From Chloroflexota bacterium (GTDB lineage Bacteria > Chloroflexota > Anaerolineae > UBA1429), in the NCBI GenBank assembly GCA_019873625.1, contig JAIOAW010000019.1:1-49509 (forward strand): 49,509 bases of DNA. Reading direction: 5' to 3'. The position numbers and the translations under genes were made by a program. Shown here piece after piece: positions 6,199 through 14,395 of this stretch. Positions within the stretch are counted from its first letter, which is position 1. Each line of letters starts with the position of its first letter. The notes under the pieces are model-generated. The model saw only the letters and a list, made by a program, of their open reading frames with translations. It was not told the origin of the DNA and did no database searches.

Positions 6199-6726
6199 AT
6201 GTTCGGAATTGGCACAGGGGAATTGTTACTTATCCTCGTGATCGCCGTCTTGGTGATCGGCCCAGAAAAGATGGTCGAATTCGCCGGCAAGTTGGGGCGC
6301 TTTGTGGCCAAACTGCGCCAGCAGAGCGACCAGATCACGCGCGAGTTCCGCGAGGCTTTGTCGGTGGATGAGGTCACCCAGCAGATTCAAGACCTCAAGA
6401 AGGACGTTCAAGATATCCAAAAAGGGATTGCCACCGGCCAATTGCTCGAATCGTTGGAGGGGCCTGCCCCCGCGCCGCAGGAGCCGGCGCCCGCTCAACC
6501 TTCGTCGGCCGCGGTAGCGGAGGAGCCGAAACCGGCCCCCGCCCCCCTGCCGAGCCGCCAAGAGGCCCCGCGCCCCAACCTTATGCCCTCGGCGGAGCCG
6601 GTGATCATCGAGGCGGGCCAGCCCGTGTGGGATGATGAAGGGGCGGAGGCCATCTCCATCGAGCCGGTGGAGGTCGTGCAGGAAGAGCCGCTCACCACCG
6701 AGAAGGATACTACGGGCGAGGGTTGA
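6199..6726 (+). CDS. Sec-independent translocase protein TatA/TatB family (TatB-like)
   Basis: 175 aa, ATG 6199 after CAGGAGGAGG. One N-terminal transmembrane helix (residues ~7-22, GTGELLLILVIAVLVIGPEK), then an amphipathic helix (MVEFAGKLGRFVAKLRQQ), a charged coiled region and a long Pro/Ala/Glu-rich, probably disordered tail from ~95. The early Glu (GEL) and the GPEK hinge are TatB-like, whereas short proteins with FG hinges are TatA. It works with TatC, encoded next, to export folded twin-arginine substrates. No separate TatA is visible in the window. Confidence 0.85.
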   Translation: MFGIGTGELLLILVIAVLVIGPEKMVEFAGKLGRFVAKLRQQSDQITREFREALSVDEVTQQIQDLKKDVQDIQKGIATGQLLESLEGPAPAPQEPAPAQPSSAAVAEEPKPAPAPLPSRQEAPRPNLMPSAEPVIIEAGQPVWDDEGAEAISIEPVEVVQEEPLTTEKDTTGEG

Positions 6727-6731
6727 CGCGT

Positions 6732-7466
6732 ATGACCAAAGATGTGGAACTCACCCTCTTTGAACACCTGGCCGAGTTGCGGTCGCGTTTGGTCAAGGCA
6801 GCCATTGCCCTCATTTTGGGCACGGTCATCAGCGTGATTTTCGCTTCGCGAATGCTCAAAATCCTCATCCTGCCGCTGGGCGATGCGGTTCCCCAGACCA
6901 TCGCCCCCACCGAATCGTTCATCGTCTACTTCCGCGTGGCTCTCCTCGGCGGGGCGGTCCTCGCGATGCCCGTCATCGTCTATCAGATTATCCGCTTCAT
7001 CCTGCCGGGCCTCTTGCCCAACGAGCGACGCTTCCTCTTTTGGCTCTTGCCGGGAGTGTTCGTCTGTTTTGGGGGCGGGGTGGCCTTTGCGGCGCTCGTG
7101 ATGCTCCCTGCGGCCATCAACTTTATGCAGGGGTTCCTCGCGACGATCATCGAGAACCGTTGGACGCTCAACAACTATATCAGTTTCGTAACGACCGTCC
7201 TCTTTTGGATGGGCATCGTCTTCCAGACGCCGCTCATCATCTTCTTCCTGGCCAAATTAGACGTCGTCACCCCCAAACAACTCGGCCGCTACCGCAAGTA
7301 CGCCATCCTTGTCATCGCGGCTATCGCCGCCATCGTCACGCCCACGCCGGACCCCGTGAATATGATGATCGTGATGGTGCCGCTCTATCTGCTCTATGAG
7401 GTCGGCATCATCTTGGCGCGGGTGGCCCGCATCGGCAAGGATAAAAAGCCCGCCGAGGCGAACTAG
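6732..7466 (+). CDS. tatC: Twin-arginine translocase subunit TatC
   Basis: 244 aa from ATG 6732, with GAGGG 10 nt upstream; an alternative TTG at 6723 would overlap the upstream stop by 4 nt. TatC is the six-helix receptor of the Tat pathway. The N-terminal LFEHLAELRSRLVKAA signature, the FxxPLIIFFLAKLDVVTPKQLGRYRKYA segment and the late VTPTPDPVNMMIVMVPLYLLYE helix match the family. It is the last gene of the operon and is followed by a strong bidirectional terminator. Confidence 0.95.
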   Translation: MTKDVELTLFEHLAELRSRLVKAAIALILGTVISVIFASRMLKILILPLGDAVPQTIAPTESFIVYFRVALLGGAVLAMPVIVYQIIRFILPGLLPNERRFLFWLLPGVFVCFGGGVAFAALVMLPAAINFMQGFLATIIENRWTLNNYISFVTTVLFWMGIVFQTPLIIFFLAKLDVVTPKQLGRYRKYAILVIAAIAAIVTPTPDPVNMMIVMVPLYLLYEVGIILARVARIGKDKKPAEAN

Positions 7467-7480
7467 CGTGCCACAAAACG

Positions 7481-7517
7481 GCGAGGCTCCGCATTCCCAA
7501 TGCGGAGCCTCGCTTTT
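7481..7517. terminator. Bidirectional intrinsic terminator between tatC and bcp
   Basis: Perfect 15-bp stem GCGAGGCTCCGCATT / AATGCGGAGCCTCGC with a CCC loop, followed by TTTT on the plus strand. The minus strand also has a T-run after the stem (AAAACG at 7476 on the plus strand). It serves both convergent genes. Confidence 0.9.
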
Positions 7518-7524
7518 CTGAGGG

Positions 7525-7977
7525 TTAGAGATAGGCGAGCACCTCTTGCGCATGCCCCTCGGGCTTGACGTTCCGAAAGGCCTTCACGACCTTGCCCTCT
7601 TCATCAATCACAAAGGTGCTACGCAAGATGCCCTCATAGGTGCGGCCGTACATCCTCTTCTCTCCCCAGGCCCCATACATCTCGGCCACGCGATGGTCGG
7701 GGTCGCTGAGGAGGTAGAAGGGCAGACCGTATTTAGCGCGGAATTTCTGGTGCGAATCCGCACTATCGGGGCTGACGCCGATGACCACCGCACCCTTGAG
7801 GGCAAATAGGCTGTAATCATCCCGAAAACTGCAAGCCTCTTTGGTGCAACCAGGGGTGTCATCCTTGGGGTAAAAGTAGAGGACGACTTTGCGCCCCCGA
7901 AACTGCGCCAGGGTGATCTCCTCGCCCTCGTCCGAGGTGAGGGTGAAATCCGGAGCAAATTCCTGCTCTGCGACCAT
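7525..7977 (-). CDS. bcp: Thioredoxin-dependent peroxiredoxin, Bcp/PrxQ type
   Basis: 150 aa, ATG 7977 behind AGGAGG; a longer frame upstream includes promoter DNA and is rejected. It reduces hydrogen and organic peroxides with thioredoxin as donor. The active site [15 protein letters not shown] shows the peroxidatic Cys and the resolving Cys five residues later, the PrxQ pattern. VLYFYPKD and VIGVSPDS are typical. Cytoplasmic and monocistronic, with its own strong promoter divergent from that of the M50 protease. Confidence 0.95.
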   Translation of the reverse strand: MVAEQEFAPDFTLTSDEGEEITLAQFRGRKVVLYFYPKDDTPGCTKEACSFRDDYSLFALKGAVVIGVSPDSADSHQKFRAKYGLPFYLLSDPDHRVAEMYGAWGEKRMYGRTYEGILRSTFVIDEEGKVVKAFRNVKPEGHAQEVLAYL

Positions 7978-8004
7978 ACGGCACCTCCTGAGTGATTTGT
8001 TTAT

Positions 8005-8033
8005 ATTATAACAAACTTTAGCGAAAAAGTCAA
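8005..8033 (-). promoter_or_regulatory. Promoter of bcp
   Basis: On the minus strand TTGACT (8033-8028), 17-bp spacer, TATAAT (8010-8005), about 28 bp before the start codon. Confidence 0.85.
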
Positions 8034-8066
8034 TATTTTCTTTGCCCCTGTTCCAACGCCAGCGCA

Positions 8067-8094
8067 TTGACGCCTTGGGCGGATTGGGTAGAAT
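8067..8094 (+). promoter_or_regulatory. Promoter of the M50 protease gene
   Basis: TTGACG (8067-8072), 16-bp spacer, TAGAAT (8089-8094); the GTG start is 39 bp downstream. It is divergent from the bcp promoter. Confidence 0.65.
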
Positions 8095-8132
8095 AGAGGC
8101 GATTTATGGCCGTCTGAAAAGGGGAGGGCGCT

Positions 8133-9260
8133 GTGCTCCCAAAAGAACATATCCGCCTCGGCAAGGTGTTGGGCATCCCCGTGCAGGTGGATTTGAGTTG
8201 GATTCTCATCTTCCTCTGGCTCAGTTGGAGCCTGGCCGGGGGCTACTTCCCACGGAATTACCCCCATTGGTCGCTCGGCCTCTATTGGCTGTTGGGCGTC
8301 CTCACCAGCCTTTTGTTTTTCGGCTCGGTGCTCCTGCACGAGTTGGGGCATTCCCTCGTGGCGCGGTCGCAAGGCGTGCCCGTGCGGAGCATTACGCTCT
8401 TTATCTTCGGCGGGGCCGCCGAAATCACCGAGGAACCCTCCAGCCCCAACCGAGAAATCGCCATGGCCCTGGTCGGCCCGGGCATCAGCGTCGCCTTGGG
8501 CCTGATATTTATGGCCATCTATGCTTTGGCGGGCCTCTTTTCGGAGCCGGTGAAGGCCGTCGCGCTCTATTTGGGGGGCATCAACATCAGCCTGGGGCTG
8601 TTCAATCTGATCCCCGGCTTCCCGCTGGATGGCGGGCGCGTCTTGAGGGCCATCCTCTGGCGCGCCTACGGCAACCTCGTCATCGCCACGCAATGGGCCA
8701 CCCGCGTGGGGCAGGTGGTGGCCTACGGGTTTATGGTGTTCGGCATCGTCCGCGCCTTTACGGGAGATTGGATCGGCGGGTTGTGGATTGCTTTCATCGG
8801 CCTCTTCCTCGATGGGGCCGCGCGCAGCGCGTATATGCAGATGACGCTCAATAACCTCCTAGAGGGCCACGTGGCCGCCGAGGTGATGACGAGCGATTGC
8901 CTTTGGGTGCCCCCACAACTCACCTTGGACCTCCTGGTCGAGCACTATATCCTGCGGCAGAACCGGCGCTGCTATTTGGTGGGCCAGCCAGACCACGTGC
9001 TGGGGCTGTTGACCGTGCATCACGTTCAGCAGGTGCCCCGGGCCAATTGGCCGTATACGCGGGTGGAGCAGGTGCTCGTGCCGATCGAGCGCTTGCGCAC
9101 CGTCTCTCTTGAGACGCCCCTGCGCGAGGTGCTCCAGCATATGACGGCCGACGGCGTGAACCAACTCCCCGTGATGGATGGGGGCCGCCTGGTGGGGATG
9201 GTGACGCGCGAAAACCTGATTACCTTCATCCAGAATCGCAGCCTACTCAGCGCCAAGTGA
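8133..9260 (+). CDS. M50-family (site-2 protease type) membrane zinc metalloprotease with CBS domains
   Basis: 375 aa from GTG 8133 behind GGGGAGGG. Multi-pass membrane protein: the catalytic zinc motif HELGH lies at about residues 69-73 within a helix and the third ligand motif NLIPGFPLDGGRV at about 155-168, the S2P arrangement. After ~240 come two CBS domains (the second ends QLPVMDGGRLVGMVTRENL), which usually sense adenosine nucleotides. It belongs to the SpoIVFB/Rip3-like group, performing intramembrane cleavage of an unknown substrate such as an anti-sigma factor. The sulfatase gene begins right after it. Confidence 0.9.
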   Translation: MLPKEHIRLGKVLGIPVQVDLSWILIFLWLSWSLAGGYFPRNYPHWSLGLYWLLGVLTSLLFFGSVLLHELGHSLVARSQGVPVRSITLFIFGGAAEITEEPSSPNREIAMALVGPGISVALGLIFMAIYALAGLFSEPVKAVALYLGGINISLGLFNLIPGFPLDGGRVLRAILWRAYGNLVIATQWATRVGQVVAYGFMVFGIVRAFTGDWIGGLWIAFIGLFLDGAARSAYMQMTLNNLLEGHVAAEVMTSDCLWVPPQLTLDLLVEHYILRQNRRCYLVGQPDHVLGLLTVHHVQQVPRANWPYTRVEQVLVPIERLRTVSLETPLREVLQHMTADGVNQLPVMDGGRLVGMVTRENLITFIQNRSLLSAK

Positions 9261-9268
9261 GGGGGAGA

Positions 9269-10747
9269 ATGCGCATCCTGTACCTCGATTGCGATACCTT
9301 GCGGCCCGATCACCTCGGTTGCTATGGCTACCTGCGGAATACCTCGCCCAATATAGACCGCATCGCCTCGGAAGGGATACGCTTTGAGAACGTCTATGCG
9401 AGCGATGCGCCGTGCCTGCCCTCGCGTTCGGCCCTCTTTATGGGGCGCTTCGGCATCCACACGGGCGTCGTGGGCCACGGCGGGAGCGCAGCCGATCCCT
9501 ACATCGAGGGGGCCTCGCGAGGGTTTCGCCAATCGCGTGAGACGGCCAGTTGGATGGACATCCTCCGCGAGGCGGGGTTCTACACCGTCTCCATCAGCCC
9601 TTTTGCGGAGCGCCACTCGGCCTGGTGGTTCGCTCGTGGGTTCCGCGAGATGTATAATTCCGGCAAAGGGGGTATGGAGCGCGCCGATGAAATAGCCCCC
9701 CTCGCCCTCGATTGGATCAAACGGCACGGCCGAGAAGACGGGTGGTTCCTGCAAGTCAATATGTGGGACCCGCACACCCCCTATCGCACACCGCTCGAGT
9801 ACGGCAACCCCTTCGAGGGGGAGCCGATTGCCCCGTGGATTACGGAGGACAAGATCCGCGAGGATTATGCCTCGTTCGGCCCGCATAGCGCCCAGGACGT
9901 GGGCGGATATGGGCCGAATGACCCTTTGCGTTGGCCCCGTTTGCCCGTGGATATTGCGACCTTGGAGGACTATCGCCGCTGGATAGACGGCTACGATACG
10001 GGCATCCGCTATATGGATGACCACATCGGTATGATTCTAGAGGCTTTGGAAGAGCAGGGCGTTCTGGAAGAGACGATCCTTATCGTCTCCGCCGACCACG
10101 GTGAGAACCAGGGCGAACTCGGCGTCTACGGCGACCATCAGACGGCCGATCAGATCACTTCGCGCATCCCGCTCATCATCCGCTGGCCGGGGCTGCCCGG
10201 CGGCCGCGTCGAGCGCGCTTTGCATTATAACCTCGATTTGCCGCCCACCTTGGCGGAGATGCTCGGCGCTCGCATCCCCGCCCTTTGGGATGGCTCTAGT
10301 TTTGCCGCCTCGCTGCGGGGCGAGCAGGAGGTGGGCCGGGAGGCTCTCGTGGTGAGCCAGTGCGCTTGGAGTTGCCAACGGTCGGTGCGGTGGGATCGGT
10401 GGCTCCTCATCCGCACCTATGACGATGGGCTAAAGGGCTACCCGCCCTATATGCTCTTCGACGTGGAAGCCGATCCCCACGAACTCCACGACCTTGCCGC
10501 CGAACGGCCAGACCTCGTCAACGAAGGGCTGGCGCGCCTAGAGGCCTGGCACACCGAGATGATGGCTCGTTCCCCTCGCGATACGGACCCGCTGTGGACG
10601 GTGATGCGCGAAGGGGGGCCATACCACACGCGGGGGTTCCTGGAACGGTACGTCCAGCGCCTCCGCGCGAGCGGCCGCGCCCATCACGCGGAACGGCTCC
10701 TTGAGAAGCATCGCCAGGGGGCCTGGCATAGCCCAGAACACCCCTGA
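9269..10747 (+). CDS. Sulfatase / phosphodiesterase-type alkaline-phosphatase-superfamily hydrolase
   Basis: 492 aa from ATG 9269 behind GAGGGGGAG; an upstream GTG at 9257 overlapping the protease gene is possible. Metal-site DCDTLRPDHLG near the N-terminus and the sulfatase signature CLPSR at about residue 48, where the Cys is converted to formylglycine by an FGE-type enzyme not seen in the window. VSADHGENQGELG supplies further metal ligands. There is no signal peptide, so it acts in the cytoplasm or on imported sulfate esters. Substrate unknown; choline-sulfatase- and heparan-sulfatase-like families share this layout. Confidence 0.87.
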   Translation: MRILYLDCDTLRPDHLGCYGYLRNTSPNIDRIASEGIRFENVYASDAPCLPSRSALFMGRFGIHTGVVGHGGSAADPYIEGASRGFRQSRETASWMDILREAGFYTVSISPFAERHSAWWFARGFREMYNSGKGGMERADEIAPLALDWIKRHGREDGWFLQVNMWDPHTPYRTPLEYGNPFEGEPIAPWITEDKIREDYASFGPHSAQDVGGYGPNDPLRWPRLPVDIATLEDYRRWIDGYDTGIRYMDDHIGMILEALEEQGVLEETILIVSADHGENQGELGVYGDHQTADQITSRIPLIIRWPGLPGGRVERALHYNLDLPPTLAEMLGARIPALWDGSSFAASLRGEQEVGREALVVSQCAWSCQRSVRWDRWLLIRTYDDGLKGYPPYMLFDVEADPHELHDLAAERPDLVNEGLARLEAWHTEMMARSPRDTDPLWTVMREGGPYHTRGFLERYVQRLRASGRAHHAERLLEKHRQGAWHSPEHP

Positions 10748-10779
10748 CGTTTACGCCAAACGCAAATGCACCCCAACTG

Positions 10780-10823
10780 AATCGAGCCGCTGTGGGCTTT
10801 TGAGAAGGCACAGCGGCTCGATT
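10780..10823. terminator. Hairpin after the sulfatase gene
   Basis: AATCGAGCCGCTGTG (10780-10794) pairs perfectly with CACAGCGGCTCGATT (10809-10823) around a 14-nt loop. Only TTTGTG follows the stem, so it is a strong structure with a weak U-tract. Confidence 0.7.
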
Positions 10824-10852
10824 TGTGCGCTTGAGGGGTGCGGGGGTAAGAT
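10823..10852 (+). promoter_or_regulatory. Candidate promoter of manA
   Basis: TTGTGC (10823-10828), 18-bp spacer, TAAGAT (10847-10852). It overlaps the end of the preceding hairpin; the start codon is 31 bp downstream. Confidence 0.35.
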
Positions 10853-10882
10853 GCAAACCGATTGCGCATAGAGGTTTACGAG

Positions 10883-11902
10883 ATGCAGGAGCAAATCTAT
10901 CCACTTACCTTTGAACCGGTGCTCCGAGATTACCTCTGGGGCGGCCGCAATCTCGAGAGGCTCTTCGGCAGGCGCTTGCCGCCGGGCATTACCGCCGAAA
11001 GTTGGGAGATTTCGGGCCACCCCTCTGCACCCACCCGCGTGGATTGGGGCTTTTGGCAGGGCCGCACCCTTCCGGAGGTGCTCACGGCCTTGGGCGAGGC
11101 GCTCGTAGGGGCGCGCTCGCGCCCTATGCTTCGTATGGGGCGGTTTCCGCTCCTGGTGAAACTGCTCGACGCGAACCACGATCTCTCCGTGCAAGTGCAC
11201 CCTTCGGATGATTACGCCCTGCGCCACGAAGGCGACCTGGGCAAGACGGAGGCTTGGTACATCCTCTATGCCGTGCCGGGGGCGCATTTGATTTACGGCT
11301 TGGCCGAGGGCGTCACGCGCGAGTCGTTCATCCAAGCCCTGCGGAATGGCACCTTAGAAAGCCAACTGCACCGCTTGGGCGTCAAAGAGGGAGATACCGT
11401 CTTTGTGCCGGCGGGCCTCGTGCACGCGTTGACGGCGGGCATCGTGGCCGCCGAAATCCAGCAGAATTCGGATGCGACCTACCGCGTGTACGATTGGGGA
11501 CGCGTCTCGACGAACGGCGAAACGCGCCCCTTGCATATCGAGAAGGCGCTCGATGTGATTGACTGGTCGCGCACCGCGCCGGGCAAGGAGGAGCCTGTTC
11601 TCCTCTCCCAAGGGGAGGGCATCCTCCATACGCGGCTGGTAGCCTGCGACAAGTTCGTGATGGAATGCCTTGACCTTGAGGCGGGGGCGGCCTTCCGGGG
11701 GGCCTGCACCGGTGAGACGTTCGAAATCTGGGGGTGCGTCTCGGGCGAGGCGCACCTCACGTGGGCTGGGGAACCCGTTTCGCTACCGACAGTGCGTTTT
11801 GTGCTCTTGCCTGCGGTTTTGGGCGAATACGCCGTGCAGGCGGCTACAGCGAGCCGCCTGCTGCGCGTTTACGTGGGTGCGGAAGGGTCTAATCAAAGAT
11901 AA
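10883..11902 (+). CDS. manA: Type I phosphomannose isomerase (ManA)
   Basis: 339 aa from ATG 10883 (GAGGTTTACGAG upstream; an in-frame TTG at 10862 is less likely). A cupin zinc enzyme interconverting mannose-6-phosphate and fructose-6-phosphate. Visible: LRDYLWGG, LLVKLLDANHDLSVQVHPSD with the QVH zinc ligands, GKTEAWYIL, the second His/Glu site HALTAGIVAAEIQQNSDATYRVYDWGR, and a C-terminal jelly-roll. Short 'class I' bacterial form. Its last 14 bp overlap the convergent alcohol dehydrogenase gene. Confidence 0.92.
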   Translation: MQEQIYPLTFEPVLRDYLWGGRNLERLFGRRLPPGITAESWEISGHPSAPTRVDWGFWQGRTLPEVLTALGEALVGARSRPMLRMGRFPLLVKLLDANHDLSVQVHPSDDYALRHEGDLGKTEAWYILYAVPGAHLIYGLAEGVTRESFIQALRNGTLESQLHRLGVKEGDTVFVPAGLVHALTAGIVAAEIQQNSDATYRVYDWGRVSTNGETRPLHIEKALDVIDWSRTAPGKEEPVLLSQGEGILHTRLVACDKFVMECLDLEAGAAFRGACTGETFEIWGCVSGEAHLTWAGEPVSLPTVRFVLLPAVLGEYAVQAATASRLLRVYVGAEGSNQR

Positions 11903-12923
11903 ACACAGAGCGGATGTTCCCCTCGACGCCTTTGTACAGGCGGTCGAACACAGCCTGGCCATCTTCCAGGCGCACATATTCGCTGATGAGCGGGTCCACC
12001 GTGATGCGCCCCGCCGCGATGAGGTCCACACAATCGGGGATTTCGCCGTTGGAGGCGCACACGCCGTAAAGCGTGATCTCGCGGCTGATGATGCTCTGCC
12101 AATTCGCCTCGATGCGGGGCGTTACGTTCCCGATGAGGGCCAGCGCGCCGCCGGGGCGCGTCCAGGCAAGGGCGGTCTCTACGGTGCTGGGCAGGCCCAC
12201 GGCCTCGATGACGGCATCGGCCCCGCGCGGGCCGATGATTTGCCGAACGCGCGCTTCGAGGTCCGGATCATCCGCGCGGAGGGCAGCGTCGGCGCCGAGT
12301 TGCCGCGCGAGTTCCAGGCGCGCGGGCGAAAGGTCCGTGATGACCACCTTGCCCGCCCCTTTGAGGCGGATGGCCTGCAAGGCCACCAGGCCCACCGCGC
12401 CCGCGCCGACGATGGCGACCGTATCGTTCAATTGGAGAGGTAGGCGGTTCGCGGCGTGCACGCCGATGGAGGTCGTCTCTACCAAGGCTCCTTGGGCGAA
12501 GGAGAGGTTCTCGGGCAAGTGCACGGCGATCCAATGGGGCACGACGACGTAATCTGCCATCGCGCCGTGGCGGCGATAGGTGCCCTCCGATACGCCGAGC
12601 ACCTGGCGATTTTCGCACAGGTTATAATGCCCCGTTAGGCAGTAGGCGCAGCGCAGACAGTAGATGGTGGAATCGAACGTGACGCGGTCTCCGGGGGCGA
12701 AGGTCGTTACGTTTTCACCCACAGCCTCGACGATGCCGGCGGCCTCATGGCCCATCACGATGGGCGGCTGGCGGCGGCCCGTCTTGCCGGAATAGCCTTT
12801 GATATCCGAGCCGCAAATGGCGCAAGCCTTGACGCGCACCAAGAGGTCATCCGGCCCATATTCGGGGATGGGCCATTCCTGAAGTTCCATCACATAGGGA
12901 GCGGTATGAACGAGCGCGCGCAT
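11889..12923 (-). CDS. Zinc-dependent medium-chain alcohol/polyol dehydrogenase
   Basis: 344 aa, ATG 12923 with GAGGAGAAAAGG upstream. GroES-like domain with catalytic zinc ligands CAICGSD and GHEAAGIVEAVGE, structural zinc loop YCLRCAYCLTGHYNLCENRQ (four Cys), then a Rossmann NAD(P) domain with VAIVGAGAVGLVALQ. Similar to threonine 3-dehydrogenase and sorbitol or galactitol-phosphate dehydrogenases; the exact substrate cannot be read. Transcribed from its own TTGACA promoter next to a repeat cluster, and its 3' end overlaps manA. Confidence 0.88.
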   Translation of the reverse strand: MRALVHTAPYVMELQEWPIPEYGPDDLLVRVKACAICGSDIKGYSGKTGRRQPPIVMGHEAAGIVEAVGENVTTFAPGDRVTFDSTIYCLRCAYCLTGHYNLCENRQVLGVSEGTYRRHGAMADYVVVPHWIAVHLPENLSFAQGALVETTSIGVHAANRLPLQLNDTVAIVGAGAVGLVALQAIRLKGAGKVVITDLSPARLELARQLGADAALRADDPDLEARVRQIIGPRGADAVIEAVGLPSTVETALAWTRPGGALALIGNVTPRIEANWQSIISREITLYGVCASNGEIPDCVDLIAAGRITVDPLISEYVRLEDGQAVFDRLYKGVEGNIRSVFIFD

Positions 12924-12952
12924 CCTTTTCTCCTCGAGAAGGGGTTGGGCAC

Positions 12953-12981
12953 ATTATGGGCGTAGGCGAGGGGCTTGTCAA
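12953..12981 (-). promoter_or_regulatory. Promoter of the alcohol dehydrogenase gene
   Basis: Minus strand: TTGACA (12981-12976), 17-bp spacer, CATAAT (12958-12953). The nearest repeat element A starts 9 bp upstream of the -35 box. Confidence 0.8.
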
Positions 12982-12989
12982 CCGCGCAG

Positions 12990-13241
12990 GGAGCGCGAGG
13001 CTCTCGCCTCGCACGCGGGCCGGGAGGCCTGCGCTCCATACATTCGGCCCTCACCCTGGCCCTCTCCCAGCAAACTGGGAGAGGGAAGATGGGAGCGCGA
13101 GGCTCCCGCCTCGCACGCGGGCCAGGAGGCCCGCGCTCCATACATTCGGCCCTCACCCTGGCCCTCTCCCAGCAAACTGGGAGAGGGAAGGTAGGAGCGC
13201 GAGGCTCCCGCCTCGCACGCGGGCCGGGAGGCCCGCGCTCC
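12990..13241 (-). repeat. Tandem cluster of elements A-B-A-B-A (reverse orientation)
   Basis: Elements A at 12990-13037, 13092-13139 and 13194-13241 (48 bp each) alternate with elements B at 13046-13085 and 13148-13187. The A-B period is exactly 102 bp between the three A starts. B here has the loop GCAAAC and stem CCCTCTCCCAG / CTGGGAGAGGG. The near identity of the two 102-bp units points to recent tandem duplication. Confidence 0.9.
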
Positions 13242-13271
13242 GGGGGGTTACCTTATTTTCAAGGAGGGACA

Positions 13272-14387
13272 ATGGGGCTTTCGGTAGGTATGGTGGGGTT
13301 AGGGCAATTCGGCCAAGAATTCGTGGGCCTCTTCAAAAGCCACCCCGACGTGAGCCGCATCGCGCTGTGCGACCTCTCCGCAGAACGGCTGGCGCGTATG
13401 GCCCAACAATACCACATCCGCGAATGCTACCAGAGTTTGGATGAGATTTGCCGGAGCGATCTCGATGCCTTGGTCATCATCACGCAACCCTGGCTGCACT
13501 TTGAGCAGGTGATGAAATCGCTCCAAGCGGGCAAGCATACCTACAGCGCGGTGCCGCCTGTGTTCGGCGTAGAGGGCGACGCGCTCCTCGAACAGTGCGA
13601 CCGCCTGGTGGAAACGGTCAAGCGCACCGGCTTGAACTATATGCTCGGCGAAACGACCTTCTTCCGCCGCGAGACGATGTATTGCCGAGCGCGCGCGGCG
13701 CGGGGCGATTTTGGCGAGTTCACCTTCGGCGAGTGCGAATACTGGCACGACCTCGATGAGCCGCACTCGAACCTGCGCGAGGTAGCGCGCAACCGCTGGG
13801 GCAAAGATTGGGGCCCCGATAAGCGCGGGCACATCCCGATGCATTACCCCACGCACGCCACGGCGAGTATGGTCTCCATTATGAAGGCCCATATGGTCTC
13901 CGTCTCGGCTATGGGCTACCGTTACCCGAACGAAGATTGGTTCCTCGAGGAGGCCTATTACCGCAACCCCTTTTGCAACGAGGTGGCCCTTTACCGTATG
14001 AGCAACGGCGCCCTGGTGCGGCACGCCGAATTTCGGCGCATCGGGCACCCGGGGCGAGAGGGGTTTCGCCTATTCGGCACTGAAGGCTCCTTTTTGAGCG
14101 ACCCCTCCGGCGTGCGCTGGGCGACGAAATCCGGCTGGGAGCCGCTTGACCTCTCGGATGTGAGCGAGCCTCTGCCGGAACCCTTGGCGAGCAACCTGGG
14201 CGGGCACGGCGGCTCTCACGCCTACTTGGTGCATGAATTCGTGGATTCCTGCGTCAAAGGGAGGCTGCCGCGCATCCACGTGTGGGAGGCGGTGCGCTAT
14301 GTGGCGCCGGGCATCGTCGCGCACCAATCGGCCTTGCGCGACGGGGAGCCTCTTCCCATCCCCGATTGGGGCGACCCGCCCGCCTAA
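13272..14387 (+). CDS. Gfo/Idh/MocA-family oxidoreductase
   Basis: 371 aa, ATG 13272 behind AAGGAGGG. N-terminal Rossmann domain with VGMVGLGQFGQEFVGLF and a DALVIITQPWLHFEQVMKSLQAGKHTYSAVPP segment; here the usual EKP motif (Lys for sugar contact) is replaced by AVPP, which casts doubt on a standard dehydrogenase mechanism. The C-terminal dimerisation domain follows from ~130. Probably acts on a sugar, inositol or sugar acid with NAD(P); substrate unknown. It stands alone on the plus strand, bounded by a repeat cluster and by convergent minus-strand genes. Confidence 0.85.
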   Translation: MGLSVGMVGLGQFGQEFVGLFKSHPDVSRIALCDLSAERLARMAQQYHIRECYQSLDEICRSDLDALVIITQPWLHFEQVMKSLQAGKHTYSAVPPVFGVEGDALLEQCDRLVETVKRTGLNYMLGETTFFRRETMYCRARAARGDFGEFTFGECEYWHDLDEPHSNLREVARNRWGKDWGPDKRGHIPMHYPTHATASMVSIMKAHMVSVSAMGYRYPNEDWFLEEAYYRNPFCNEVALYRMSNGALVRHAEFRRIGHPGREGFRLFGTEGSFLSDPSGVRWATKSGWEPLDLSDVSEPLPEPLASNLGGHGGSHAYLVHEFVDSCVKGRLPRIHVWEAVRYVAPGIVAHQSALRDGEPLPIPDWGDPPA

Positions 14388-14395
14388 ACGGCCTC

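Larger units (their letters stand above)
12924..13271. other. Divergent intergenic region made of promoter plus repeat cluster
   Basis: From left to right: the adh promoter (12953-12981, minus), then alternating repeat elements A-B-A-B-A in reverse orientation (12990-13241), then AAGGAGGG before the plus-strand oxidoreductase. No gene is credible here; open frames through it repeat the same short peptide phrase because the DNA repeats. Confidence 0.85.

Noticed and set aside
10883-11902. ManA as a GDP-mannose pyrophosphorylase fusion
   Set aside because: Only the isomerase cupin domain is present; no nucleotidyltransferase signature.
12975-13271. Repeated peptide (GARGSRLARGPGGPRS type) as an N-terminal domain of the oxidoreductase
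   Set aside because: The peptide repeats only because elements A and B repeat at 102-bp intervals; the Rossmann domain starts right after ATG 13272.
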